Source: Providencia vermicola
Lineage (GTDB): Bacteria > Pseudomonadota > Gammaproteobacteria > Enterobacterales > Enterobacteriaceae
Assembly (NCBI RefSeq): GCF_020381325.1
Contig: NZ_JAGSPI010000002.1
Span: forward strand, 372,001 to 436,000
DNA length: 64,000 bases
Reading direction: 5' to 3'
Shown: positions 10,299-20,239 of the stretch, one piece after another
How positions within the stretch are numbered: position 1 is the first letter of the stretch
Layout: each line of letters starts with the position of its first letter
Position numbers and translations under genes: made by a program
The notes under the pieces: model-generated
What the model was told of the DNA's origin: nothing
The model's input: only the letters and a program-made list of their open reading frames with translations
The model's database searches: none

Positions 10299-10308
10299 GC
10301 AATGGATG

Positions 10309-10326
10309 ATACCGACCAGTCGGTAT
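10309..10326. promoter_or_regulatory. Palindromic TetR operator
   Basis: The sequence ATACCGACCAGTCGGTAT has perfect 8-base arms around a 2-base centre. It lies 10 bases upstream of the tetR start codon and inside the divergent intergenic region. GACCGGTCGGT-like palindromes are common TetR-family operators. The placement implies autorepression and, through the shared region, control of the flavin reductase gene. Confidence 0.75.
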
Positions 10327-10613
10327 GTTTCATTTTGACCAAAATCAAGTAACCCTGTTTTGTTCAAGGTTAAATCAAAATAGTGGAATGGGACTCACAA
10401 TATCTATTTTAGATAAGCCATAACCCTATAATTAGTTTAAAATTTAAAATTATTTTTGTATTTTAGTTTTACTAGTTTGGCTGATTTGCCATTTAACTTA
10501 GTTTTGCACCAGCTCGGGTTATGATGTTTAATAATGGGTGTAAAATAAAATTCTGACAAAGTACAAATTATTTGTCACATGCGTCACTAACCGTCGATAG
10601 AAGAGGTTTTACC

Positions 10614-11174
10614 ATGTCAAAACAATATAATATTGGTGTTATTGTGGGTAGCTTACGTGCGGATTCTTATAATTTAACCGTCGCAAAAGCCATCACTAAG
10701 TTATTCCCCACAAATTTTTCATTCAAATTTATCAACATTGGCGACCTTCCTCTCTACAATCAAGATGCTGACCAAAATGTGCCTCCTGTTGTCGCCAATT
10801 TTAAATCTCAAATTAAAGCCTGTGACGGCATTATTTTTGCCACCCCCGAATATAACCGTTCTATCCCCGGTGTATTAAAAAATGCCATTGACCAAGGCTC
10901 TCGCCCTTGGGGAGATAATTCGTGGAATGCAATTCCTGCGGGAGTTTTAGGTGTTTCCATCGGTAATATCAGCACAGCAATTGCCCAGCAACACCTGCGC
11001 AACAGCCTCGCCTTTTTGAATATGCCAACGATGAACCAGCCTGAATGTTACCTGAAATGGTATGACGGTATGGTGGATGAGCAAGGCAATATTTCACCAA
11101 AAAGTAAAGATTTCTTGCAACCGTGGGCAGATACCTTTGCTCAGTTTGTTGCCCATAATGCTGTGAGTAAATAA
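10614..11174 (+). CDS. NAD(P)H-dependent FMN/quinone reductase (ChrR/YieF family)
   Basis: A flavodoxin-fold reductase of 186 residues. The FMN-binding signature GSLRADSYN near the N terminus and the TPEYNRSIPGVLKNAID motif are those of NADPH-dependent FMN reductases such as ChrR, which reduce quinones, chromate and similar acceptors by two electrons. The start is ATG 10614, with AGAGG upstream; longer in-frame starts lack a ribosome site. It is divergent from a TetR repressor gene, so expression is probably induced by a small molecule. A 16-base tandem repeat covers its stop codon. Confidence 0.82.
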   Translation: MSKQYNIGVIVGSLRADSYNLTVAKAITKLFPTNFSFKFINIGDLPLYNQDADQNVPPVVANFKSQIKACDGIIFATPEYNRSIPGVLKNAIDQGSRPWGDNSWNAIPAGVLGVSIGNISTAIAQQHLRNSLAFLNMPTMNQPECYLKWYDGMVDEQGNISPKSKDFLQPWADTFAQFVAHNAVSK

Positions 11175-11196
11175 GTTATCGAGTAAATAAGTTATC
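11165..11196. repeat. 16-base perfect tandem repeat over a stop codon
   Basis: GAGTAAATAAGTTATC occurs twice in direct succession (11165-11180 and 11181-11196). The first copy contains the TAA stop of the flavin reductase. It looks like a recent slippage duplication and leaves the reading frame intact. Confidence 0.9.
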
Positions 11197-11216
11197 GCGT
11201 ACACAACTCATTGATC

Positions 11217-11245
11217 AAAAAAGGCACCTACAAAGGTGCCTTTCA
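11217..11245. terminator. Bidirectional rho-independent terminator
   Basis: A 10-base perfect stem (AAAGGCACCT / AGGTGCCTTT) with a 4-base loop lies between the convergent flavin reductase and potD genes. It has A-rich sequence on the left and T-rich on the right, so it can end transcription in both directions. Confidence 0.88.
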
Positions 11246-11257
11246 TTTATCAAACCA

Positions 11258-12307
11258 TTAACGCCCAGCTTTTAGCTTTTGGAAATACTCTTCGTACAGA
11301 ACATTGGTATTCCCAACATCGCTTTGCCACTCACCTTTTTTCAATACCTCTTCACTTGGGTAAAGAGATGGGTCATTGGCAATTTCTGCAGGTAACATCT
11401 TTTTAGCGGCTAAGTTAGGGGTTGGATAGCCAATAGATTCAGCAACTTGCGCCGCAATTTCAGGGCGTAATAAGAAGTTAATCAGTTTATGGGCCCCTTC
11501 AACATTTTTCGCATTAGCAGGGATAGCTAGACTGTCCATCCAGAAAATACCGCCTTCTTTTGGCCACACCACTTCAATGGGTAAGCCTGCTTGCCTTGCA
11601 ACGAACGCAGAGCCATTCCATAACATCCCCACATCCACTTCCCCTTCAATAAACGGCGTGGCTGGGTTATCTGAGTTAAACGCTAAGATATTCGGGCGAA
11701 GTTTTTGCAGCTCTTTATAGGCTTCTTCTATTTCTTTCGGATCAGTCGTGTTCCCTGAATAACCCAGTTTGTTTAATGCGACTTGGAATACTTCCCGCGC
11801 ATCATCCATCATCAATAGGCTATTTTTATATTCAGGTTTCCAAAAATCTGCCCACGACGTGACAGAACTTGGGTCAACGGCTTCACCATTGATACCAATC
11901 CCTGTTGCGCCCCAAATATAAGGCACAGAATAGTCATTATTTGGGTCAAATTCTTTGTGAATTAAATTGGGATCGAGGTTTTTAAAGTTGCTCAATTTAC
12001 TTTGATCGATCTTTTGCAGCATCCCTTCTTTACTCATTTTCGCAATAAAGTAAGTGGATGGTACAACTAAATCATAAGCCCCATCTTTATAGGTCTTCAA
12101 TTTAGTGTACATGCTTTCGTTGGATTCGTAGGTGGAGTAAATCACCTTGATGCCCGTCTCTTTGGTAAATTGCTCTAATAAACCGGGGGGAACATATTCT
12201 GTCCAGTTATAGAAATACAGTACGTCTTTGTTATCGTCAGCGGCAGTCGCCGTGCCAATACTTGCAGCCATTAAACCTGCTGCCAGTAGATAGGACCATT
12301 TTTTCAT
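11258..12307 (-). CDS. potD: Spermidine/putrescine-binding periplasmic protein PotD
   Basis: Substrate-binding protein of the PotABCD polyamine importer, 349 residues (E. coli PotD 348). A signal peptide (MKKWSYLLAAGLMAASIGTATA) precedes the mature domain. The segments LYFYNWTEYVPPGLLEQF, YDLVVPSTYF and the aspartates and tryptophans around WNGSAFVARQ are characteristic of PotD/PotF. It is the last gene of the operon, separated from potC by 163 bases that contain inverted repeats and may allow separate expression of the binding protein. The terminator at 11217-11245 follows. Confidence 0.95.
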   Translation of the reverse strand: MKKWSYLLAAGLMAASIGTATAADDNKDVLYFYNWTEYVPPGLLEQFTKETGIKVIYSTYESNESMYTKLKTYKDGAYDLVVPSTYFIAKMSKEGMLQKIDQSKLSNFKNLDPNLIHKEFDPNNDYSVPYIWGATGIGINGEAVDPSSVTSWADFWKPEYKNSLLMMDDAREVFQVALNKLGYSGNTTDPKEIEEAYKELQKLRPNILAFNSDNPATPFIEGEVDVGMLWNGSAFVARQAGLPIEVVWPKEGGIFWMDSLAIPANAKNVEGAHKLINFLLRPEIAAQVAESIGYPTPNLAAKKMLPAEIANDPSLYPSEEVLKKGEWQSDVGNTNVLYEEYFQKLKAGR

Positions 12308-12389
12308 GACTGAGTTTCCCTCAACAACGTGTTTTTATCCCTGCCTGCATCAAGCTGTAACTTGAATGATTTAGGGTTGATATCTTATA

Positions 12390-12404
12390 GGCTCAATTGG
12401 AGCC
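12390..12404. other. Inverted repeat between potC and potD
   Basis: GGCTC and GAGCC flank a 5-base loop in the 163-base potC-potD gap. A second, weaker pair (GCACG/CGTGC) follows near 12432-12455. Such hairpins may cause partial termination or protect RNA ends and so set the level of PotD relative to the membrane components. The role is inferred. Confidence 0.35.
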
Positions 12405-12470
12405 CACCCTCTCGCCTTATGGCATTTAAAAAGCACGATAAAACAGTAATACCGTGCCATCCTGTTATTG

Positions 12471-13256
12471 TTACTGCGTTTTTTTACCGTATTTATCCCG
12501 CATGACCCATTGGCTTAAGCAAACAAGCACCAACGACATAATCAGTAGCACCGTTGCCAGCGCATTCACTTCAGGTGAAACGCCGACTTTAACCATTGAG
12601 TAGATTTTTAACGGTAAAATTTCATAACTTGGCCCCGTCACAAATGACGATACCACGACATCATCCATCGACAATGTGAAGCTAAGCAGCCAACCCGCCA
12701 CAATCGCGGGGAGCGCCAATGGCAGAATAATTTTACGTAAAATCGTAAATTCCCCCGCGCCAAGATCCCGCGCGGCTTCCAGCATTTTCACATCAAAGTC
12801 TTTTAACCTTGCATACACCGTTACCACCACAAAAGGCAGGCAGAAGGTAATGTGCGAAAACAGCAACGACCAAAAACCTAGTGAAACACCCAAGATCATA
12901 AACAGCACTAATAACGATATTGCCATCACGATATCGGGGGACATCATCACCACAAATAGCATTCCACCCACAAAGGGCTTGCCGCGAAAACGGTAACGAA
13001 ATAGCGCAACCGCCGTTAATGTGCCGATCACGGTGGCAAATGTGGCGGATAACACCGCCATGGTTAATGAGTGCCCCGCCGCTTCTAATAAGCTGTCGTT
13101 ATTACTTAAAAGTTCATACCATTTTGTTGAGAAACCCTGCCACTGAATACCAAAACGCGATTCATTAAAGGAGTTAACAATCAAAATGATGATTGGAATA
13201 TAAAGATACGCATAGACGATGGCCATAAAGCCACCTCGCAAAGTACGCCCGATCAT
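12471..13256 (-). CDS. potC: Spermidine/putrescine ABC permease PotC
   Basis: Inner-membrane permease of the PotABCD importer, 261 residues with six predicted membrane segments. The coupling motif [26 protein letters not shown] is the EAA loop that contacts the ATPase PotA. The gene overlaps potB by four bases, indicating translational coupling. It is closely similar to E. coli PotC in length and in the C-terminal segment SMDDVVVSSFVTGP. Confidence 0.94.
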   Translation of the reverse strand: MIGRTLRGGFMAIVYAYLYIPIIILIVNSFNESRFGIQWQGFSTKWYELLSNNDSLLEAAGHSLTMAVLSATFATVIGTLTAVALFRYRFRGKPFVGGMLFVVMMSPDIVMAISLLVLFMILGVSLGFWSLLFSHITFCLPFVVVTVYARLKDFDVKMLEAARDLGAGEFTILRKIILPLALPAIVAGWLLSFTLSMDDVVVSSFVTGPSYEILPLKIYSMVKVGVSPEVNALATVLLIMSLVLVCLSQWVMRDKYGKKTQ

Positions 13257-14116
13257 TCTTCATACGCCTTTTTATTCAAAAGCTTAGCCGCTCGGTAATA
13301 CACATACAGCAACAGCCCCATCATCACCGTCAGGAAGATACTGGTTGCGGCACCAAATGGCCAATCACGAATATTAAGGAACTGGCTTTTTATCACGTTA
13401 CCAATTAGGAGGTTTTTCGCGCCGCCCATTAAATCGGCGACATAAAACAGCCCCATAGCAGGCAATAAAACCAATAAACACCCTGCAATAATACCTGGCA
13501 TCGTTAATGGAATGATGATTTTCACAAAGGTCTGAAATTTATTAGCGCCGAGGTCCCTAGCGGCTTCTAAATATGACTTATCCAATTTCTCAATACTCGA
13601 ATACAGCGGCATCACCATAAAAGGTAATAAGATATAAATCAGCCCAAGTACAACCGCTTCTGGGGTGTACATTAAGCGTATTGGTTTATCAATAAGGCCA
13701 ATCCATAACAGAAAATCATTCAGATAGCCTTTGGTGCTTAAGAAAACTTTCAAACCATAAATACGGATCAGTGAATTCGTCCAAAACGGAACAATCAACA
13801 AAAACAACATCAGAGGCTGGATGCGTTTAGGTAATTTCGCCAAAATAAATGCAAATGGATAGCCGATCACAAGGCAAAAGAATGTCGCGATCAAGGCCAT
13901 ATTCAGTGAATGCAACATCACTTCCGCATACATCGGATCGGATAAACGGATGTAGTTATCCCATGTGAAGATCAGATCCACTAAATTGGTATCACTGCGT
14001 GTTAGAAAACTGGCTCCGATGATCATGATATTTGGCAAGAAAACGAACAAGACTAGCCAAGCGACAATCCCAGTGATAATCACATTTTGCAGGATCTTGT
14101 GTTTACGAATGATCAT
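13253..14116 (-). CDS. potB: Spermidine/putrescine ABC permease PotB
   Basis: Second permease of the PotABCD importer, 287 residues and six predicted membrane segments. The EAA loop [26 protein letters not shown] is visible. It overlaps potA by 14 bases and potC by four, so potABC are co-translated. With PotC it forms the membrane channel through which PotD-delivered polyamine passes. Confidence 0.94.
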   Translation of the reverse strand: MIIRKHKILQNVIITGIVAWLVLFVFLPNIMIIGASFLTRSDTNLVDLIFTWDNYIRLSDPMYAEVMLHSLNMALIATFFCLVIGYPFAFILAKLPKRIQPLMLFLLIVPFWTNSLIRIYGLKVFLSTKGYLNDFLLWIGLIDKPIRLMYTPEAVVLGLIYILLPFMVMPLYSSIEKLDKSYLEAARDLGANKFQTFVKIIIPLTMPGIIAGCLLVLLPAMGLFYVADLMGGAKNLLIGNVIKSQFLNIRDWPFGAATSIFLTVMMGLLLYVYYRAAKLLNKKAYEE

Positions 14117-15212
14117 CCAGCACGACCTCCCAGCTTTCCACCCAAGTTACAGCAACTTTTTGATTCAAGGAGTGGTCAACATCGGGGTCGTCTTCATTAA
14201 AGAATTCGCTCACCATGACAATTTTGCCGTCTTCCATCTCAACCACAGAGTCCAAAGTCATGCCTTTGTAGTTACGTTCACGCACGTACCCCATCAGCCC
14301 TGGGTGATTTTCAGTATCGTTCACTTCTTCAACACGTAAGTCTTCAGGGCGTAAAAGCACATTAAGATGCTGCCCTTCTTTGACTGAGAGCTCAGTAAAA
14401 ATATCGCACTCATGGCCTTCAACATTGGCACGAATACGTTTTTCATCAATGCGATACAACACTTTCGCATCAAAAATATTAATTTCACCGATAAACTGAG
14501 CAACAAACAAGTTTTTAGGCTCCTCATAAATTTCACGAGGTGTACCATCTTGCTCAATTTTCCCTTCACGCATGACGATGATCCTGTCAGACATTGCTAA
14601 GGCTTCTTCTTGGTCGTGGGTAACAAAAATAAAGGTAATCCCCAGTTTCCGCTGAAGGGCTTTTAGCTCATTCTGCATTTGCTTACGCAGTTTGTAATCC
14701 AGCGCAGACAATGATTCATCCAGTAATAAGACTTTTGGGCGATTCACCACGGCACGGGCGATTGCCACGCGCTGCTGCTGCCCGCCAGAGAGTTGATTCG
14801 GCCTTCGCTGCGCAAAATCTTCCAATTGCACCATACGCAGTGCCTGATCAACGCGCTTTTGAATATCAGCTGCAGGCGTTTTTTGCATACGCAAGCCAAA
14901 AGCGACGTTGTCATAAACCGTCATATGAGGAAAAAGAGCATAGCTTTGGAACACGGTATTCACGAAACGTTGTTCCGCTGGAATATCCGTAATATCTTGA
15001 CCATCAAGAATAATTTGACCTTCATCGACATCTTCAAGCCCAGCAATAAGACGTAAAACCGTCGTTTTACCGCAACCAGAAGGCCCCAGAATAGTCAAAA
15101 ACTCACCATTTCGAATGGTTAAGTCAAGTTCAGAAATAATTTGTTTGCCATCAAAACCTTTATTTAAAGATTTTAATTCGACGAGTGGTGTCAGAGAGGT
15201 TGTCTCAGTCAT
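14103..15212 (-). CDS. potA: Spermidine/putrescine ABC ATPase PotA
   Basis: ATPase of the PotABCD importer, 369 residues. It has Walker [10 protein letters not shown], the signature [14 protein letters not shown], Walker B LLLDES followed by [10 protein letters not shown], and the switch histidine in FVTHDQEEA. The C-terminal part (about residues 250-369) is the regulatory TOBE-like domain with [12 protein letters not shown] and [18 protein letters not shown], as in E. coli PotA. DES instead of DEP after Walker B is normal for PotA. It is the first gene of the operon. PepT, its usual enterobacterial neighbour, is not found upstream here. Confidence 0.95.
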   Translation of the reverse strand: MTETTSLTPLVELKSLNKGFDGKQIISELDLTIRNGEFLTILGPSGCGKTTVLRLIAGLEDVDEGQIILDGQDITDIPAEQRFVNTVFQSYALFPHMTVYDNVAFGLRMQKTPAADIQKRVDQALRMVQLEDFAQRRPNQLSGGQQQRVAIARAVVNRPKVLLLDESLSALDYKLRKQMQNELKALQRKLGITFIFVTHDQEEALAMSDRIIVMREGKIEQDGTPREIYEEPKNLFVAQFIGEINIFDAKVLYRIDEKRIRANVEGHECDIFTELSVKEGQHLNVLLRPEDLRVEEVNDTENHPGLMGYVRERNYKGMTLDSVVEMEDGKIVMVSEFFNEDDPDVDHSLNQKVAVTWVESWEVVLDDHS

Positions 15213-15287
15213 TTATAATACACTCTATCCCTAGGAATAATGCAGATAGAACCGCCACCGTTAAAGACTGTATAAGCTTGTCGGAGG

Positions 15288-15413
15288 TTTACTCTTCGTA
15301 CTTCAAGTGATAGGGGTGTTCGCTTCCGCTGCCATTCGAATCACATACTTATGTATGCCCATCGAAATACCATCGTTTGCAGTCTACATATCACTGGAAT
15401 TATTTTGAGTAAA
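15288..15413. repeat. 126-base palindromic intergenic element
   Basis: The ends are inverted: TTTACTC at 15288-15294 and GAGTAAA at 15407-15413. The outer 27 bases at each end match imperfectly, including a shared AGTGATA core. The centre holds a second palindrome (CATAC-TTA-TGTATG region). This architecture resembles the dispersed palindromic repeats of Yersinia, Photorhabdus and related genera. Only one copy is present in the window, so its repetitive nature cannot be checked here. Confidence 0.55.
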
Positions 15414-16198
15414 TAATTTTCCCCAGCAAAGCCCAAAACCAGTAGCGCCATTTTTCAAATTCATTGAGCCCTGCATGATAAACACAGTTTTTATAAATTG
15501 AAAGCCATTTTCGACACTTCGTTTGCCTTTCATTATGAATTCACAATAAATAAAAATGTTTTTTGATAAAAATAAGCAACATAGCGATATATATTGTTAC
15601 TATGCCGTTATCTATAGGTTTCCCTTATACATCAAAGTTCGACCCTTAAGTTAAATAGCTTACAATTCACAAAGTTAGTTGCTAATAGATGAATAATGAA
15701 ATTCATTTAAAATTTAATTACTTCTTAAATTAATATATAAAGAATATATCTAGCTACAAACTCATAAAATATCCCACTGATTAAAATAGAATTATCAAAA
15801 ACTGAATCGTTTAAACTTACCAAAACAGCTTGAAATGTAATTTATCCTAATGAAAGACTTAAAAACCAATAATTCATAATTACAATGACAGAGAGAAAAA
15901 CATCATTAAATATAATTTAATGTGATTTATATCTAATTTTTATCGTGAAGTAGTTTTTATCTTGATAACTTTAACCAACATCATATTATCAACCGCATCT
16001 CTTTGAATATAATGGTCAAATTGGTATAATTTCAGCCTAAATTGTTTCTTTTCGTGATTTCTTTTGTGGTTTTTGTTTCATTATTACACTTATAAATTTT
16101 ACTTTGTTCCTTTGTACTGAATTTATTAAAGAATAAGCATAAGCCTACGGGCGATTATTTTTGGATATTCCACTGAAATTAATATGTGAGTGAGCAAA
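15414..16198. other. AT-rich intergenic region upstream of the fumarase
   Basis: About 785 bases of strongly AT-rich sequence without any open frame of note, between the palindromic element and the fumarase gene. It must hold the fumarase promoter. FNR-like half sites (TTGAT near 15962) occur, but I found no complete FNR, ArcA or CRP site that I would defend. Confidence 0.5.
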
Positions 16199-17845
16199 AT
16201 GGCTAATAAAGAGTTTTTTTATCAAGAACCTTATCCGCTATCTGAGGATAAAACTGAATATACCCATGTTTCTGATAAATATGTTTCCGTCGAGCAATTC
16301 GCAGGGAAACCCATTTTAAAAGTTGAACCTGAAGCACTAACACTGCTTGCTGAACGGGCAATTTATGAATCGCAATTCTTCCTAAGAGCCGCACACCAAA
16401 AGCAAGTTGCGGCTATCTTGCATGATCCAGAAGCTAGCGAAAATGACAAATATGTTGCACTGCAGTTGCTACGTAACGCTGAAATTTCCGCAAAAGGTAT
16501 TTTACCAAACTGCCAAGATACAGGAACCGTTGCGGTGGTTGGGAAAAAAGGCCAGCAAGTTTGGACGGATTGCGATGATGAAGAGTATCTCTCTCGCGGA
16601 ATTTATAACGTCTTCCAACACGAAAACCTACGTTTTTCTCAAAATGCTCCGCTAGATATGTTTAACGAAGTGAATACGGGTACTAACCTACCCGCACAAT
16701 TTGATATCTTTGCGACCACAGGCGACGAATACCACTTCCTGTTCGTCAATAAAGGTGGGGGTTCTGCGAATAAATCTGCGCTTTATCAAGAGACAAAAGC
16801 AACCTTAACCCCAGCTAAGCTAAAAAATTTCTTAATTGAAAAAATGCGCAATCTGGGAACAACGGCTTGCCCGCCTTATCATATTGCTTTTGTTATTGGT
16901 GGAACTTCAGCCGAAACAACGCTGAAAACAGCAAAACTGGCTTCTGCAAAATACTATGATAATTTACCGACAACAGGTAATGAATATGGTCGTGCATTCC
17001 GTGATATTGAGCTAGAAAATGAGTTGTTAGAAGCCTCTCGTCATCTTGGTTTTGGCGCACAGTTTGGCGGTAAATACTTTGCTCACGATGTCCGCGTTGT
17101 ACGTTTACCTCGCCATGGTGCATCTTGCCCAATCGGTTTAGCCATTTCTTGCTCAGCAGACCGTAATATCAAGGCAAAAATAACCAAAGACGGCCTATGG
17201 CTGGAGAAAATGGAACATAATCCAGCTCAATATATCCCTGAATCGATGCGTACCCAAACCGAAGGAAAAGTGGTTCATATCGACCTTAACCGTCCAATGA
17301 AAGATATTTTGGCGGAACTGAGTAAACACCCTGTATCGACCCGTGTTTCCCTCAGTGGTCCACTGATCATCGCGCGTGATATTGCGCACACCAAGCTCAA
17401 AGAACGTTTAGATAACGGCGAAGAGTTACCGCAATACTTCAAAGACCATATGGTGTATTACGCAGGACCTGCCAAGAAACCTGAAGATATGGTATCTGGC
17501 TCATTAGGCCCAACAACGGGTAACCGTATGGACCCTTACGTTGATCTGTTCCAATCCCATGGCGGTAGTATGTTAATGCTCGCAAAAGGGAACCGTACCC
17601 AAGCCGTTACTGACGCGTGTAAAAAACACGGTGGTTTCTATTTAGGTAGCATCGGGGGTTCAGCGGCAATCTTAGCACAAGAATATGTTAAGAGTTTGAA
17701 TTGCTTAGAGTATCCAGAGTTAGGTATGGAAGCAATTTGGAAAATGGAAGTAGAAGGTTTACCTGCCTTTATTCTTGTTGATGACAAAGGGAATAACTTC
17801 TTTGAGCAAGTTCAGAATGCAAACTGCCAAAAATGTGTAAAATAG
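16199..17845 (+). CDS. fumB: Class I fumarate hydratase (FumA/FumB type)
   Basis: Iron-sulphur fumarase interconverting fumarate and malate, 548 residues, the same length as E. coli FumA and FumB. The three cluster cysteines lie in [18 protein letters not shown] and RHGASCPIG. The stretch [15 protein letters not shown] matches E. coli FumB more closely than FumA, which is why I use that symbol, but the two are hard to separate by eye. I chose ATG 16199 (MANKEFFYQ), which aligns with MSNKPFxYQ of the E. coli enzymes, over the GTG at 16190. The gene stands alone and ends at a strong terminator. Confidence 0.88.
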   Translation: MANKEFFYQEPYPLSEDKTEYTHVSDKYVSVEQFAGKPILKVEPEALTLLAERAIYESQFFLRAAHQKQVAAILHDPEASENDKYVALQLLRNAEISAKGILPNCQDTGTVAVVGKKGQQVWTDCDDEEYLSRGIYNVFQHENLRFSQNAPLDMFNEVNTGTNLPAQFDIFATTGDEYHFLFVNKGGGSANKSALYQETKATLTPAKLKNFLIEKMRNLGTTACPPYHIAFVIGGTSAETTLKTAKLASAKYYDNLPTTGNEYGRAFRDIELENELLEASRHLGFGAQFGGKYFAHDVRVVRLPRHGASCPIGLAISCSADRNIKAKITKDGLWLEKMEHNPAQYIPESMRTQTEGKVVHIDLNRPMKDILAELSKHPVSTRVSLSGPLIIARDIAHTKLKERLDNGEELPQYFKDHMVYYAGPAKKPEDMVSGSLGPTTGNRMDPYVDLFQSHGGSMLMLAKGNRTQAVTDACKKHGGFYLGSIGGSAAILAQEYVKSLNCLEYPELGMEAIWKMEVEGLPAFILVDDKGNNFFEQVQNANCQKCVK

Positions 17846-17916
17846 ACTCGTCGCACTATGTCAACGGAATGCGCTGACCTCGGTTAGCTTGTGTCGTCAA
17901 TAAGTAGTGTAATTAG

Positions 17917-17946
17917 AAGAGCAGGCAATATGCCTGCTCTTTTTTA
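17917..17946 (+). terminator. Rho-independent terminator after the fumarase
   Basis: A perfect 11-base stem, AAGAGCAGGCA with TGCCTGCTCTT, around a 3-base loop, followed by a run of T. It separates the fumarase from the convergent fimbrial operon and may act in both directions. Confidence 0.9.
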
Positions 17947-17959
17947 TCCGCTAGTTCTA

Positions 17960-18925
17960 TCAATAATAGTTAATACGAACTATCGTCGATGCTTGAAAGC
18001 CACCCGTTTTTACTGTGCCCGTTTTCTTTACCGTTGCACTGTAATCACGTGTTACTGATGTACTTCCTTGCGGTAAACTACCGAAAAACTGGAAGTAATT
18101 AAACTTGATGTCGCTGTTTTTATCGTCCTTGATCACAAGGTTCATGCCATTTTTCAAATCAATTGCATACTCACCATTAAGTGGGTCAGTGGTTTCAAAA
18201 TTGATATTCATGGAGAAATTATCCAAGCACCCTCTTTTTACCGCTTGAACCTGAAAATCCTTTTTAAACTCTTTACCTTGATTAAGGTCTGTGATCATCA
18301 ATTGGCCAAAGTCTATTTGCTGAGATTCAGGAAAAACCTTGATATCAGCACCACATTTTAAAAAGCGGATCCCTTGAAGCCCTGAAATAGAATAGCGTAA
18401 GTTTTTAGCCCCTGGAGTGGTATTAATCCCGCCACTTCCATCGAATTGGAAAACGGTAAATTGGTTATCACCCAAATAGTTACCAGATGGTGGAACCACC
18501 CCAGTCACTTTAATGTATAAAGTAAACGTCACCGTCACGGTGACATTTTGCTTACCGCTAATCGGTGGTGTACCTAAACTGACTTTTTGTTTGTCGTGTT
18601 CAAGTTGTTCACCTTGATAGTTCGCTCCAAGTAACAAACCTGTCCCTAACTTTTGTGACGTCGGGTTAAAATACATATGAACAACGTCAACCATGTTTCC
18701 CAATACGTTATCGCAATATACCGTGACGGTCAGTGGGTCTGATTGCCAAATAATCGTTCCCGCAGGGGTATCCGCTGGTATAGCAAGTTGTCCGACTGGA
18801 ACCGGCGGTTTAATCACAACCCCCGTCCCTTTTTCAACACAATCCAATGCAAATGTCTTTGGGCTGATAAAAATAAATAAGAATAAAAAGTAGAACCCAT
18901 ACTGCTTAATAAACTTGTGTATCAT
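17960..18925 (-). CDS. Fimbrial tip adhesin
   Basis: Last gene of the fimbrial operon, 321 residues. It starts with a signal peptide (hydrophobic residues 10-27, FYFLFLFIFISPKTFA). Two pairs of cysteines (LDCVEK and VYCDN; LKCGAD and RGCLDN) suggest a two-domain tip adhesin: an N-terminal receptor-binding domain (to about residue 195) and a C-terminal pilin domain with the usual ending STIVRINYY for chaperone donor-strand pairing. The length and position fit a tip adhesin rather than a shaft subunit. The receptor is unknown. Confidence 0.78.
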   Translation of the reverse strand: MIHKFIKQYGFYFLFLFIFISPKTFALDCVEKGTGVVIKPPVPVGQLAIPADTPAGTIIWQSDPLTVTVYCDNVLGNMVDVVHMYFNPTSQKLGTGLLLGANYQGEQLEHDKQKVSLGTPPISGKQNVTVTVTFTLYIKVTGVVPPSGNYLGDNQFTVFQFDGSGGINTTPGAKNLRYSISGLQGIRFLKCGADIKVFPESQQIDFGQLMITDLNQGKEFKKDFQVQAVKRGCLDNFSMNINFETTDPLNGEYAIDLKNGMNLVIKDDKNSDIKFNYFQFFGSLPQGSTSVTRDYSATVKKTGTVKTGGFQASTIVRINYY

Positions 18926-18938
18926 AATTTATACACCT

Positions 18939-19490
18939 TTATATATAGGTAATATTTAAGGTAATTTGCGTTTTAATATTACCCACTGTTAATTCACTTC
19001 TTGAAAGATAGCTTTCCAACATGGAATAAATCACAATCTGTTGATTATCATCGAAATAAACTGGGTAATTTCGATATTCACCATTTGGGATTGTATTGCC
19101 CTGTTTATCCAGTAAGCGAATGCCATAACCATTTAAAATCGTTTTACCACCAAATAAATTACGGTCAGTGCTCGCTGTGGGTTCTGAAATGAACATGATC
19201 CTAACGACAGGATCTCGGTCATCACGATCCCGCTTTGGGAAAATGCAGTCATCAAATTTCAATTTGATCTCATGTTTAGGACTTCTATCCCCGATCTCAT
19301 TGAAATAATTAAGAGAAATTGGGCCTAATTCAATATTTTGATCCATCGAGGAAAGCGTGATTTTACAAGGCAAAGCCACGACATTACCGGTAAAATTGAG
19401 ATCGCCTCGCATCATGCTGCTGTCTGCGTATGCATGACTCCCAAACAGGGATAGCATGAAAAAACCTATTGAAAAGCAATAATTTCTCAT
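18939..19490 (-). CDS. Minor fimbrial subunit
   Basis: A pilin-domain protein of 183 residues with a signal peptide ending at SHAYA. The start is ATG 19490 (MRNYCFSIGFFML); an upstream in-frame start would overlap the chaperone gene and spoil the signal peptide. The mature part begins with GDLNFTGNVVALPCKI, the usual pilin beta strand with a cysteine paired to the one in FDDCIF, and ends QITLNITYI with the penultimate tyrosine typical of chaperone-usher pilins. It probably joins the adhesin to the shaft. Confidence 0.82.
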   Translation of the reverse strand: MRNYCFSIGFFMLSLFGSHAYADSSMMRGDLNFTGNVVALPCKITLSSMDQNIELGPISLNYFNEIGDRSPKHEIKLKFDDCIFPKRDRDDRDPVVRIMFISEPTASTDRNLFGGKTILNGYGIRLLDKQGNTIPNGEYRNYPVYFDDNQQIVIYSMLESYLSRSELTVGNIKTQITLNITYI

Positions 19491-19500
19491 CTCTAAAATC

Positions 19501-20229
19501 CTATTGGCTTTCTTTTGACAGCTGGCATACCGATGCCGCACACTGATACGTCAACATTTTCATTCCGCCGTAGTCATCCATATACCCTGCGTAAAGTTGG
19601 CTAAAACTTGCACTTGGTACAGAAACACTTTCTTTTGATAATGGCGCTACCATAACACTCTCAAAACCTGGAAAGTTATTCTTATTGTTGTGACTTAAAT
19701 AACCCAACGTGACGTAGTATTTTGTTGGATTTTCAATGAGTAACTGACCACCAGAATGAGTAAACTTCAGTTCTTTCGCCCACACCTTATCGCTGTTATT
19801 TTCAATTTGAGGTGGCCGATAAAACATTTTTAAACGGCTCTGAATCGCAATTTGCACCACATTTTCTTTATCTGTAACAGGGGGAATTTCACGCACATTC
19901 AGGTAAAACAGCGATTCTCTATCCTGAGGCAACGCATCAATCCCTTCAGTCTTAATAATTTTAATTTGGTTTTTTGCATTCGGCTCAACACGTTGCATAG
20001 GAGGCAAAACGGTAAAAGGCTCTGAGACTTTGTTCCCCTTCGCATCTTCCATCCATGATTGCGCCAAATACGGCATTGTTTTACTTTGGTTATTAATCAC
20101 TAAGCTAATCGATTTATCTTTGCCTGGAAAAATAATACGGGTGCGATCAATATTAATTGCCGCAGAGGCGACTTGCATGCCAGCAAAGATTAATGAAAAC
20201 CCAAAAACAACTGCATACTTTTTACTCAT
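19501..20229 (-). CDS. Periplasmic fimbrial chaperone (PapD-like)
   Basis: A 242-residue periplasmic chaperone with signal peptide (cleavage near SAAIN). The conserved arginine in DRTRIIFP and the lysine in QSRLKMFYRP are the anchors that bind the pilin C terminus in PapD-type chaperones. It lies between usher and minor subunit, 10 bases from each, in a single operon. It protects pilins from aggregation and delivers them to the usher. Confidence 0.92.
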   Translation of the reverse strand: MSKKYAVVFGFSLIFAGMQVASAAINIDRTRIIFPGKDKSISLVINNQSKTMPYLAQSWMEDAKGNKVSEPFTVLPPMQRVEPNAKNQIKIIKTEGIDALPQDRESLFYLNVREIPPVTDKENVVQIAIQSRLKMFYRPPQIENNSDKVWAKELKFTHSGGQLLIENPTKYYVTLGYLSHNNKNNFPGFESVMVAPLSKESVSVPSASFSQLYAGYMDDYGGMKMLTYQCAASVCQLSKESQ

Positions 20230-20239
20230 ACATCATTCC

